64,000 nt of DNA, taken from Pedobacter sp. ASV28 (GTDB lineage: Bacteria > Bacteroidota > Bacteroidia > Sphingobacteriales > Sphingobacteriaceae). The position numbers and the translations under genes were made by a program. A model generated the notes under the pieces. It worked only from the letters and a program-made list of their open reading frames with translations, made no database searches and was not told the origin of the DNA. The DNA lies in contig NZ_JAELTN010000028.1 in assembly GCF_016428855.1 (NCBI RefSeq), forward strand, positions 1 to 64,000, read 5' to 3'. Positions 10,063 to 18,509 of this stretch are shown here, one piece after another (the first letter of the stretch is position 1; each line of letters opens with the position of its first letter).

Positions 10063-13000
10063 CTATAATTGAATGTTTACGCCCAAGTTGTATATTCTTG
10101 AAGTTGGATAAATAGATTGTTTAGAAAAATCGCTGTTGGTTACATTGACGTTTTCCGGATCCAGGTACATTTTAAATCTGGTCCATGTGGCCAAATTTTG
10201 CCCCGTTAGAAATATCCTTAACGAGGATATTTTTAAAGGCTGCAACCATCTTGCGGGTAGGGTATACGAAATTTCGGCATTACGTAATTTAATATAGGAG
10301 GCATCCTGTAGAATGAAATCATTCAACTGATAGCTAATAAAAGTATTTCCCCTCGAGTGCAACGCCGGCCAAGTTGCTGTAGCTGCTGTTTGTGGTGTCC
10401 AGCGGTTCAACATAAATTCATACATCTGTTGACCATTGTTCTGTTCTGTTAAAATCACATCGGAACTTACATTGGTTACGCCTTGGAACATGAGCGATAC
10501 CGAAAACCCCTTATAGGAAACCCTAGGTGAAATACTGAAGATATACTCTGGTACCCTTGAATAACCTATGGCGGTCCTATCGTCGCTATTGATGCGCCCA
10601 TCGCCATTGATATCTACATATTTCAGATCTCCGGGTATAGGGGTCCCCAACTCGTTACGTGCATAACTATCAATATCTTGTTGCGATGTATAAAAACCAT
10701 TGGTCACATAGCCAAAAAATTGTCCTACACGTTTGCCTTCTTGTTTTTGGTACCCAGGTGCGCCAATAGGTTCATCCCTACTGATAATTTTATTACGGGC
10801 AAATGAAACCTGCGCATTGATGCCATAGCTTACTTCGCCTTTTTGTTTGTTGTAGTCTAATTCTACTTCATAGCCTTTATTGTACACCTCACCTATATTC
10901 AAGGCCGGATAGCCCTGTCCTAAGATCTGAAGTCCCGACGCCCTAGTGGTAAGAATATCCTTACGGGTTTCATCAAATACATCGACATTTAAGGATAGGC
11001 TGTTTTTAAAGAACTTACTTTCTATTCCTATATTTCTTTTCAAACCTGTTTCCCAGGTAATTTCGGGGTTACCGATAGAGGAACTTGGCAGGTAGACCAC
11101 CGGATAGGTGACAACACTTGTAGGATCGCCAAAGTGTACCGGCATACCTGGACGGCTATAAGCTGGCGTAGATGCGGTGAAACCCGTGGCGTTACGTAAA
11201 TAACTGGTCAGGTATAGAAAACGTTGCCCAATTTCATCGCTACCTACCAAACCATAACTACCGCGTAGCTTTAAATAACTTATCCAATCTACCCCTTTCA
11301 TAAAATCTTCGCTACTCACCGTCCACCCAGCCGATACTGCTGGAAAAAAACCATACTTCAGTCCTACCGGGAAATTTTCTGAACCGTTATAGGCCGCATT
11401 GAATTCGGCATAATATTTATCGGCGTAGTTATAAGTTACACGTGTTACCAGACCCTGTGAAGCCCTAGGTGGTGCGGTAGTTGCCGTTGAACCTTGTACA
11501 TTGATCAACTGGCGGGTACCTAAAGCCACACCCGACAAGTTATGTTTGCCAAAACTGCGGTTATAGTTAAAACCAGCCTGTAAATTAGTGTGGATGGTTC
11601 CTCCATATTCGCTGATCAGACCACTCAATGGTTCATCTCTTGGCCTGTCGCCCGCAATGGTAATCTCCTTACTATCTCTATCTATTACATAGGCCGCCCA
11701 GCTTGCATTTCTTCTAGTAGTATTCTCAAAATACGAATCGTAGCCCAAATTAGCCTTAAAGGAAAGTCCTTTTACCAGCTTTTTCATATCGTAATTGATA
11801 TTGAAGGTGCTTTGTACGTTATTAAAATCGTCATATCTGGTTCCCCAACGGGTAAGTACGCCCAAGGGGTTCCAGATATTGGTTCCTACATTCGGGTTTT
11901 GCGCCAAACGCCCATCGGGCAGGGTAACGGGATAGGCAAAAGCGGGTACTTGAAGAATACGCGAAATCATGGCCTCCACATTGTCATAAGAGAAAGAACC
12001 CGAGCCAGAACGCAAACCGCTGGGCTGATAACGTTTTTGCAAACGACCACCCAATTTCACCCCTACCTCTAAATCTTGCGTAAGCTTAATATCCAAGTTA
12101 GATCTGAAATTGTATCGGTTATAATCGGGGGTAGATTTTATTTGATAAGGCGAATCAAACTGCTTAAATATGCCATCTTCAAACAGATAGCCCACCGATG
12201 CAAAGTATTTGATCACTTTTGTACCTCCACTCACATTTACGTTATGCTGTGTCTGTGGATAAAATTTACGGGTTACATAATCAAACCAGTTGATATTGGG
12301 ATAGCCTATGGGATCGGAACCATCCTTAAATTTTTGTAGGGCATTATCGCTCCAAGTGAGCACCTCGAATTTATCGTTTCTATTGGCTTCGTTAATCAGA
12401 TAGGCATTGGTATAGGCATCTAAAGCTTTGGGAATACCTGTGTAGCTTTGCAAGCTGACATTCCCACTGTAACTAACTTTTGGCTTACCTTCCTTGCCCG
12501 ATTTGGTGGTTACTATAATTACGCCATTGGCTCCCCTGATGCCAAAAATAGCGGTTGAGGAAGCATCTTTAAGTACGTTGATGTTTTCAATTTCATTGGG
12601 ATCTATATCTCCAAAATCAGGTCGTTCAATTCCATCTACAATAACAATAGCACCAGAACCATTATAGGTGGCCAAGCCCCTGATATTAATGACTGCACTA
12701 TTTGAACCCGGCTGACCACTACGTTGTACGGCACCCAGACCTGGCGTTCTTCCAATTAAACTATTGGTTACGTTAGAAGTTGGCGATTGTAAGATTTCTT
12801 TACTACTTATGGTGCTAATGGCCCCAGTTAAGGTCGATTTTTTTTGCGTGCCATAACCTACTACCACTACCTCGCTCAGGTTGGTATTATCTTCGGCCAA
12901 CAATACATTCTGTACGTTGGTTGCCGCTGGAATGTTAATTTCTTGTACGGCAAAACCAACATAGCTGAATACCAGAACTGCCGGACCTGCAGGTACAGAA

Positions 13001-13251
13001 ATGCTATATCTACCCTCTTCGTTGGTGGCTACCGTTGTGGCAGCACTCTTTAATTTTACCGAAGCTCCAGGTATGGGCAATCCTTGGGCCTTATCTTTTA
13101 CCGTACCAGAAATGGTTCTGTTTTGCGCAAAAGATGAAATACCAAATGTGCAGCACAACAATAGCAAAAGGGCTATTTTCCGAAAGTACAGGGCTGCTTC
13201 TTTAGGCTTACGTTGCGAACAAAAACTAATTTCTTTGTAAAATAGTATCAT
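10063..13251 (-). CDS. susC: SusC-family TonB-dependent outer-membrane transporter (first pair of xylan locus)
   Basis: A 1062-residue SusC protein. The signal peptide hydrophobic core lies at about residues 24-43, after a long basic start (MILFYKEISFCSQRKPKE). A carboxypeptidase-regulatory-like domain (RTISGTVKDKAQGLPIPGA), the TonB-box-like stretch NLSEVVVVGYGTQKKS, the plug motif IVDGIERPDFGDIDPNEIEN and a barrel ending in NLGVNIQL follow. It is the first gene of the xylan operon and lies downstream of the hybrid two-component regulator on the same strand. The 740 bp before it hold the likely promoter and a 22-bp-spaced direct repeat at 13488-13519. It matches xusA by position. Confidence 0.95.
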   Translation of the reverse strand: MILFYKEISFCSQRKPKEAALYFRKIALLLLLCCTFGISSFAQNRTISGTVKDKAQGLPIPGASVKLKSAATTVATNEEGRYSISVPAGPAVLVFSYVGFAVQEINIPAATNVQNVLLAEDNTNLSEVVVVGYGTQKKSTLTGAISTISSKEILQSPTSNVTNSLIGRTPGLGAVQRSGQPGSNSAVINIRGLATYNGSGAIVIVDGIERPDFGDIDPNEIENINVLKDASSTAIFGIRGANGVIIVTTKSGKEGKPKVSYSGNVSLQSYTGIPKALDAYTNAYLINEANRNDKFEVLTWSDNALQKFKDGSDPIGYPNINWFDYVTRKFYPQTQHNVNVSGGTKVIKYFASVGYLFEDGIFKQFDSPYQIKSTPDYNRYNFRSNLDIKLTQDLEVGVKLGGRLQKRYQPSGLRSGSGSFSYDNVEAMISRILQVPAFAYPVTLPDGRLAQNPNVGTNIWNPLGVLTRWGTRYDDFNNVQSTFNINYDMKKLVKGLSFKANLGYDSYFENTTRRNASWAAYVIDRDSKEITIAGDRPRDEPLSGLISEYGGTIHTNLQAGFNYNRSFGKHNLSGVALGTRQLINVQGSTATTAPPRASQGLVTRVTYNYADKYYAEFNAAYNGSENFPVGLKYGFFPAVSAGWTVSSEDFMKGVDWISYLKLRGSYGLVGSDEIGQRFLYLTSYLRNATGFTASTPAYSRPGMPVHFGDPTSVVTYPVVYLPSSSIGNPEITWETGLKRNIGIESKFFKNSLSLNVDVFDETRKDILTTRASGLQILGQGYPALNIGEVYNKGYEVELDYNKQKGEVSYGINAQVSFARNKIISRDEPIGAPGYQKQEGKRVGQFFGYVTNGFYTSQQDIDSYARNELGTPIPGDLKYVDINGDGRINSDDRTAIGYSRVPEYIFSISPRVSYKGFSVSLMFQGVTNVSSDVILTEQNNGQQMYEFMLNRWTPQTAATATWPALHSRGNTFISYQLNDFILQDASYIKLRNAEISYTLPARWLQPLKISSLRIFLTGQNLATWTRFKMYLDPENVNVTNSDFSKQSIYPTSRIYNLGVNIQL

Positions 13252-13460
13252 TCAATTAGGGTTAAATATTTGATTATAATTAGTTGAATTTTAAAAATAG
13301 TTAAGTGGTCAGCAAAGAAAAATCTTGCGATGATCACACATATATTAAGAAAGAAAAGACAATGGTATTCAACTGAAGTTTAAGTTGGCGCTGTAAAAAG
13401 TCTAGCTTTAAATACCCGAAGTCATTTGGTTGTGGTTTCATCATACAATATTTGGTTAAG

Positions 13461-13519
13461 CAAATATGTATACATCGACTTATAACCTAGGGGTAAATTC
13501 TTCCTTAATTAGGGGTAAA
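13461..13519 (-). promoter_or_regulatory. Candidate activator site and promoter of the xylan operon
   Basis: The decamer TAGGGGTAAA occurs at 13488-13497 and again at 13510-13519, exactly 22 bp apart, so the two copies lie on the same face of the helix as expected for a dimeric AraC-type protein. On the minus strand a -7-like box CATATTTG (7 of 8 positions of TAnnTTTG) lies just downstream at 13461-13468, with no good -33 box, as is common for activated promoters. This would give a leader of about 200 nt before the first susC. The repeat is seen directly; binding by the neighbouring hybrid two-component regulator is inferred. Confidence 0.45.
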
Positions 13520-13599
13520 ATTGTTCAAAATACTACAAAAATGCTTTTTAGACCGGTTTTTTGCGACCAAAGATAAGGTATATAGGTTGCAAATGGGTT

Positions 13600-13946
13600 A
13601 ATCGTTCAATTGCGGAATAGGTCAACTGGTTAGTTGTTAAACTGGTTAATTGTTTAACATTATATTAGACTACACTATCTTGCAGAGCGCATCGAAGGCA
13701 CCCAATGCTGAATTGCTTAGGGATAGAATTGTCGAGAGACCAGGGTGGGTGAATCGCCCAATTGGTTAATTGTTTAACTGTTGAAAGTCAGAAGTCCGGG
13801 GTCCGAAGTTGAAAGGGCAAGAAACGAAGATTGGTTAATTGTTTAAACTGTTTAAACTGTTTAAATTGGTTAACTGTTTAATCGTTTAATTGTTGAAAGT
13901 CGGAAGTCCGGGGTCCGAGGTGGGAAGTTGTCTTAATTGATCAGCG
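13600..13946. repeat. Degenerate low-complexity repeat block (copy 1)
   Basis: This non-coding stretch is built from variants of GGTTAATTGTTTAACTG and of GAAAGTCGGAAGTCCGGGG followed by TCCGA. At least six GTTTAA-type units and two full GAAGTCCGGGGTCCGA units are present. The same vocabulary, in the same orientation, returns at 18213-18389 on the other side of the hybrid regulator gene. Together with the operator region it makes up the 751 bp between the regulator stop and the first susC; I see no gene in it. Confidence 0.7.
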
Positions 13947-13982
13947 CCAACCAACCAACCAACCAACCAACCAACCAACCAA
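13947..13982. repeat. (CCAA)9 tetranucleotide tract
   Basis: Nine perfect CCAA units, preceded by TTAATTGATCAGCG. The same 14-bp lead-in precedes the (CCAA)11 tract at 18390-18433. The tract lies 20 bp beyond the stop codon of the hybrid two-component regulator. Tetranucleotide runs of this length are prone to slippage; no effect on a reading frame is expected here because the tract is intergenic. Confidence 0.9.
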
Positions 13983-14002
13983 CATTATCGCTTTTCAATT
14001 CA

Positions 14003-17000
14003 CTAACTCTCCTGCTTAGAGGACATATATTCCGAAGGGCTCATTTCATATTGTTTTTTAAATTCCTTACTGAAATACTTCCTATCATTAAAGCCTACTG
14101 CAAAAGCCACTTCGGCTACTGCCATTTGGTTCTGGGCCAATAATAAGGCCGCTTTTTTCAACCTCACGGTCTTGATCAGGTCGGCTACCGACAAATTGGT
14201 GAGCGATTGTACCTTTTTATACAAGATGGTTTTGCTCATGCCTATCTTTTGTACCATGGCCGTTACATCAAATTCGGGATCTTCCAAATGATCGTCTATA
14301 ATCTGCATCAGTTTAGCCAAGAATTTTTCATCAGGCGTTTCCATTTCTACGGGCAATGGATTGAGCAATATCTCCCTTACAAACTTTTGTCTGTTGGCTT
14401 CCTTGGTGGCCAGAATGTTCTTCACGTTCAGTGCCAATACCTGTATGCTAAAAGGCTTGGTGATATAGGCATCAGCCCCTTTCTCCAGTCCGTTTATCTG
14501 ATGTATATAAGCCGCCCTTGCCGTAAGCAATACCACAGGAATATGGTTGATACGTTCATCAGATTTCACCCTTCTGCATAATTCGAGTCCATCCATTTCG
14601 GGCATCATCACGTCACTTATAATCAGATCTGGCATATGCTTTAAGGCGATGTCCAAGCCTTCCACACCATGCGTAGCCTGTAAAATACGATATTGTTGCT
14701 GAAATGATTCCCTGATAAAATTCCTTAATTCGAGGTTATCTTCTATAATAAGCAGGGTATGCTTCACCTCTATTGCGGCTTCCTCATAAGGTACCAGAAT
14801 ATGATTGGCCTGCGACTGCAAGTAATAATGCACCGGATTATCGCTATTCATATATTCTGGCAATATCAAATTAGGATCTAAATGAGCCGAACCCAATGGC
14901 AGCTCTACAGTAAAAGTAGTAAATCTCCTTTCCAAATCTTCTACTTGGCTCACTACCTTTATGGTACCTTTATGTAGCTCCACAATATTTTTCGATAGGG
15001 CTAGACCAATGCCATAACCACCGTTAGACACCTCCTCATTATACACCTGAAAGAATTTGGTAAATAGCTTTTCGATATTTTTGGGTGCAATGCCTTTACC
15101 ATTATCTGTCACTTCAATAGTTACCCAAGTTTCATTATGCCTAATCTTTAGGCTGATTTCCCCTCCTTCGGGTGTAAATTTAAAAGCGTTAGACAGCAGG
15201 TTAAAGAGTACTTTTTCAAAGTGATCCTTATCAAAATAAACGTATAACTCGGTTTCTTCAGCCACAAAATGATAGGCTATCTGTTTATCTTCGGCCAAAT
15301 TCTGGAACGAAAGGTAAATTTCTTCGGCAAACTTGATGATGTTACAGGAAGAAAAGGCCAATTTCATATGCCCGCTTTCCGCCTTCCTAAAGTCCATGAG
15401 TTCGGTGACCAAGCGCATCAGTCGCGTGGCATTATTCTGCACCTGTAATAACTGCCTATATATGGCAGTATTGGTCCCAGAGTTGTGCAACATCTTTTCC
15501 AAAGGTCCCAAAATAAGGGTTAATGGAGTCCTTATCTCATGCGAAATATTAGTAAAGAAGTCTATTTTCATTTGGTGCAGTTCTTCCTGCCTTTCATTCT
15601 GTATCTGCTCTAGGTAGAGTTCCCGTTTTAGCTTGGCCCTATTCCTCAAAAAGCCATAAATGGTATTTACGATTACATAGAGAATGGCAGCATAGATCAA
15701 AAATGCCCACCAGGTTTGCCACCAAGGTGGCCATACAGTAATCTGCACGCTAATGGGCTCCTCATTCCAAAGTCCATCATTATTAGCTGCCATTACCTTA
15801 AAGGTATAATTACCCGGACTTAAATTGGTATAATTAGCTTCACGCTGTGTTCCCGAATAATGCCAGTCATCTCCCCTTATACCCTCCATTTTATAGCGGT
15901 ATTGGTTCTTTTCCGGATTGATGAAGTTCAACGCAGCAAACTTAATGGTAATATAGCCTTCGTTATGCTTCAGTTTAATCTGCCTTGCAAAGGTAATGGA
16001 CTGTTTTAAGGGAGATCCTGCAGAATCTATGGCTACCACCTTATTCCTGATTAGGAAATCGGTAAATACAGCCTTAGGTTTTATAGCATTTTTGATGATC
16101 CGATTTGGGAAAAAAGAAGTCAGGCCATTAATGCCGCCAAACAACAGCTCTCCACTTCTAAGTTTCAGGCCCGCATTGGTCAAAAACTGGTTGCTGGCCA
16201 AACCATCATCGGCATTATAATGTGTAACATCAATATTTTCGGCCTTAAATGGCAGGTTAAAGTTCTTAAAGGCCAGCTTATAGAGGCCATTGTCCGTACT
16301 CAACCAAATATGCCCTTCATCATCTTCCAAAATGGCATGTATCACTTCATCGGTCAACTTGCCAAACTCGTTAAGCGGATAAAACTTATTGGTAATCGGG
16401 TTATAGTAATTTAGCCCTCCACCTTCGGTACCAATCCATAAACGATCTTTAGAATCCTTAAAGAGGGTAATGATACTGTTATTGCTCAAGCTGTTGGGTG
16501 CTGCCCTTTTCACAAAACGCTTAAACTTATTTTTTTTGGTATCGTAGTAATTTAAGCCGTTCTGGGTACCTACCCACAAATTATCCTGCGCATCTTTGAT
16601 TAGGGCCACCACAAAGTTGTCACTAATGCTGGTCTTATCCTGGGGCGAATGTACAAAGGTAGTATAAGAACGATCTGCCCTGAGGTGTCTTAATCCTCCC
16701 CCATTGGTTCCTACCCAAACTCCATCCTGCTCTGGCACAATGGAGTTGATCAAATTTTCGCTAAACTTTCCCTGCGTAATAGCAAACTTATAGAAATCAA
16801 TTTTCTTGGTGATCTTGTTAAAAGAACAAAGCCCATCAAGCGTGCCCACCCACAGGTTGCCATTGGCATCTTCGGCCAAAGACTTTACCCCGTTTCGGGT
16901 TTGCCGCTGATCGTTTCTGATGTCATAATATTTGTACGCTCCTGTCTGCCGATTTAGGTAGTTAATGCCCCCACCATAGGTACCAATCCAAAGTCCACCA

Positions 17001-18145
17001 TCCTTATCTTCAAAAATGGCATTCACCACGAGGTGTGATAGCCCCATCTTATTACCTATTCTTTCTCCAATATTAGCAAAATTGGCGTTAGATGGGTAGT
17101 ATACGTTCAATCCACCCGCAAAGGTACCAATCCATATGCCCGATGCTTCGTCCTGCATAAAGCTCCAAATGGTACTGTCGTTTAGTCCATCAGGATCCAA
17201 GGGATTATGGGCATAGTTGGTAAAGCCCTGATCAATGGTATTAAAAATACTCAATCCATTTCTGGTGCCTATCCAAATATGTTGTTCATCGTATACATAA
17301 ATATCCCTTATCCAATCAGACAGCAAGCTTTTTGTATCTGTTTCAGAGTGCTTAAACAGCTTTAACGTATTCGATCTGATATCGTACCTGAACAGTCCTG
17401 CAGTTTCAGATCCAAACCAAAGGTTACCCAGTTTGTCCTGTCTAATTACAATGATCTTTGCCGCCATCAGCTCGGCCGAATTGCTCAGGGCAGTAGGCAG
17501 TTTCAACAATTTTTTAGTTCTGGGATCAAAACACTTTGGTCCGTTTTTAGAGCCTACCCATATTCTTTTCTCCTTATCTTCAAATAAAGTAAAGGTCACC
17601 GCATTGGCCAAGCTGGTAATGGAGGTATCGCTAAGGCCCGCCTGCTCTTTCAACTGCCATTTATTGGTATCTACCAGTTTAACGCCCGCAAAGGTTGCTG
17701 TCCAAACATTACCATAGCTGTCGTTTAACACCGAAGAAATATAATTCCTGCCACCTTTAATATCCCTAATGTCAACCCGTTTAAAGATTTCCGTAGTGGG
17801 GTCGTATATGTTTAAACCATTAGAAGTACCTATCCATAATTTGTGGTATCGGTCTTCTATAATGGCATTCACCCTATTGTTGCTAATGCTCTTGGGGTTA
17901 TGGTTTTCGTGGTTAAACGTCCTAAAGGTATATCCGTCGTAGCGGGTCAGCCCTTTCCAGCTCCCTAACCAGATAAAACCCTTATGATCTTTCACAATGG
18001 CGGCAATGGGACTTTGGGCCAGGCCCTCCCTAAAGGAAAGGTGTTTGAACTTGATCGGCTGCTGCTGGCCATTCGCCAATGGGCAAAACATGCTTAGTAC
18101 TAGCGCTAAGGCCATCAGGGCATATGTCGATCTCGTAATTTTCAA
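14003..18145 (-). CDS. Hybrid two-component system sensor/AraC-type regulator (HTCS) of the xylan locus
   Basis: A 1380-residue single-chain sensor and transcription factor. Signal peptide 1-26; about 14 two-component-regulator propeller repeats in the periplasm (about 30-690, motif LWIGTxxGL); a Y_Y_Y domain (about 735-803); one membrane helix (812-833); a histidine kinase with His869 in FFTNISHEIRTP, N-box FNLLSNAFKF, DNGKGIA and GYGIGLAL; a receiver with Asp1178 in LIISDVMMPEMDG; and an AraC HTH (about 1275-1375, ending KYFSKEFKKQYEMSPSEY). It probably senses xylo-oligosaccharides in the periplasm and activates the susC operon just downstream, as XynR/HTCS proteins do. The whole gene is bracketed by direct copies of an unusual repeat. 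All key residues are present. Confidence 0.95.
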   Translation of the reverse strand: MKITRSTYALMALALVLSMFCPLANGQQQPIKFKHLSFREGLAQSPIAAIVKDHKGFIWLGSWKGLTRYDGYTFRTFNHENHNPKSISNNRVNAIIEDRYHKLWIGTSNGLNIYDPTTEIFKRVDIRDIKGGRNYISSVLNDSYGNVWTATFAGVKLVDTNKWQLKEQAGLSDTSITSLANAVTFTLFEDKEKRIWVGSKNGPKCFDPRTKKLLKLPTALSNSAELMAAKIIVIRQDKLGNLWFGSETAGLFRYDIRSNTLKLFKHSETDTKSLLSDWIRDIYVYDEQHIWIGTRNGLSIFNTIDQGFTNYAHNPLDPDGLNDSTIWSFMQDEASGIWIGTFAGGLNVYYPSNANFANIGERIGNKMGLSHLVVNAIFEDKDGGLWIGTYGGGINYLNRQTGAYKYYDIRNDQRQTRNGVKSLAEDANGNLWVGTLDGLCSFNKITKKIDFYKFAITQGKFSENLINSIVPEQDGVWVGTNGGGLRHLRADRSYTTFVHSPQDKTSISDNFVVALIKDAQDNLWVGTQNGLNYYDTKKNKFKRFVKRAAPNSLSNNSIITLFKDSKDRLWIGTEGGGLNYYNPITNKFYPLNEFGKLTDEVIHAILEDDEGHIWLSTDNGLYKLAFKNFNLPFKAENIDVTHYNADDGLASNQFLTNAGLKLRSGELLFGGINGLTSFFPNRIIKNAIKPKAVFTDFLIRNKVVAIDSAGSPLKQSITFARQIKLKHNEGYITIKFAALNFINPEKNQYRYKMEGIRGDDWHYSGTQREANYTNLSPGNYTFKVMAANNDGLWNEEPISVQITVWPPWWQTWWAFLIYAAILYVIVNTIYGFLRNRAKLKRELYLEQIQNERQEELHQMKIDFFTNISHEIRTPLTLILGPLEKMLHNSGTNTAIYRQLLQVQNNATRLMRLVTELMDFRKAESGHMKLAFSSCNIIKFAEEIYLSFQNLAEDKQIAYHFVAEETELYVYFDKDHFEKVLFNLLSNAFKFTPEGGEISLKIRHNETWVTIEVTDNGKGIAPKNIEKLFTKFFQVYNEEVSNGGYGIGLALSKNIVELHKGTIKVVSQVEDLERRFTTFTVELPLGSAHLDPNLILPEYMNSDNPVHYYLQSQANHILVPYEEAAIEVKHTLLIIEDNLELRNFIRESFQQQYRILQATHGVEGLDIALKHMPDLIISDVMMPEMDGLELCRRVKSDERINHIPVVLLTARAAYIHQINGLEKGADAYITKPFSIQVLALNVKNILATKEANRQKFVREILLNPLPVEMETPDEKFLAKLMQIIDDHLEDPEFDVTAMVQKIGMSKTILYKKVQSLTNLSVADLIKTVRLKKAALLLAQNQMAVAEVAFAVGFNDRKYFSKEFKKQYEMSPSEYMSSKQES

Positions 18146-18212
18146 AAGGAATGTTGGTTAGTGCCGTAAAGATATTTATTCCTTTGATAATCACGTAATA
18201 TTTTACGTTGGA

Positions 18213-18389
18213 AGATCGAATTGTTTAACTGTTGACAGTCCGAGGTTGGAAGAGCAAGAAACGAAGGTTGGTTAATTGCTGAAAGTCGGAAGTCAGAAGT
18301 CAGAAGTCCGGGGTCCGAGATCCAAAGTTGAAAGCTGAAAGAGTAAGAGACGAAAATTGATTAACTACCGAAATGTTAATTGATCAGCG
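18213..18389. repeat. Degenerate low-complexity repeat block (copy 2)
   Basis: This copy shares AAGAAACGAAG, TTGGTTAATTG, GAAAGTCGGAAGTC and CAGAAGTCCGGGGTCCGA with the block at 13600-13946 and ends in the same TTAATTGATCAGCG before a CCAA run. It fills most of the 364 bp between the start of the hybrid regulator and the ABC-F gene. No gene is visible in it. Confidence 0.7.
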
Positions 18390-18433
18390 CCAACCAACCA
18401 ACCAACCAACCAACCAACCAACCAACCAACCAA
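18390..18433. repeat. (CCAA)11 tetranucleotide tract
   Basis: Eleven perfect CCAA units, same orientation and same lead-in as the (CCAA)9 tract at 13947-13982. It ends 42 bp before the -7 box of the ABC-F promoter, so a change in copy number would move only upstream sequence, not the core promoter spacing. Confidence 0.9.
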
Positions 18434-18475
18434 TCGGCAAACAATAAATTTTTCTTAAACTATAAGTTCTTCAAT

Positions 18476-18483
18476 TATCTTTG
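18476..18483 (+). promoter_or_regulatory. -7 promoter box for the ABC-F gene
   Basis: TATCTTTG is a perfect match to the Bacteroidota -7 consensus TAnnTTTG. It lies 26 bp before the TTG start codon, giving a leader of roughly 20 nt. A -33 TTTG is not exact; TTTC at 18451-18454 is the nearest. Confidence 0.55.
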
Positions 18484-18509
18484 CGGCTCAATTAAAAAAG
18501 AGTAGAACA

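Noticed and set aside
11590..12072. 160-residue open frame antisense to the first susC
   Set aside because: It is a shadow of the beta-barrel coding region; composition does not look like a protein of this genome.
13947..13982. CRISPR-like array
   Set aside because: The tract is a plain CCAA microsatellite without spacers, and no cas gene is present in the window.
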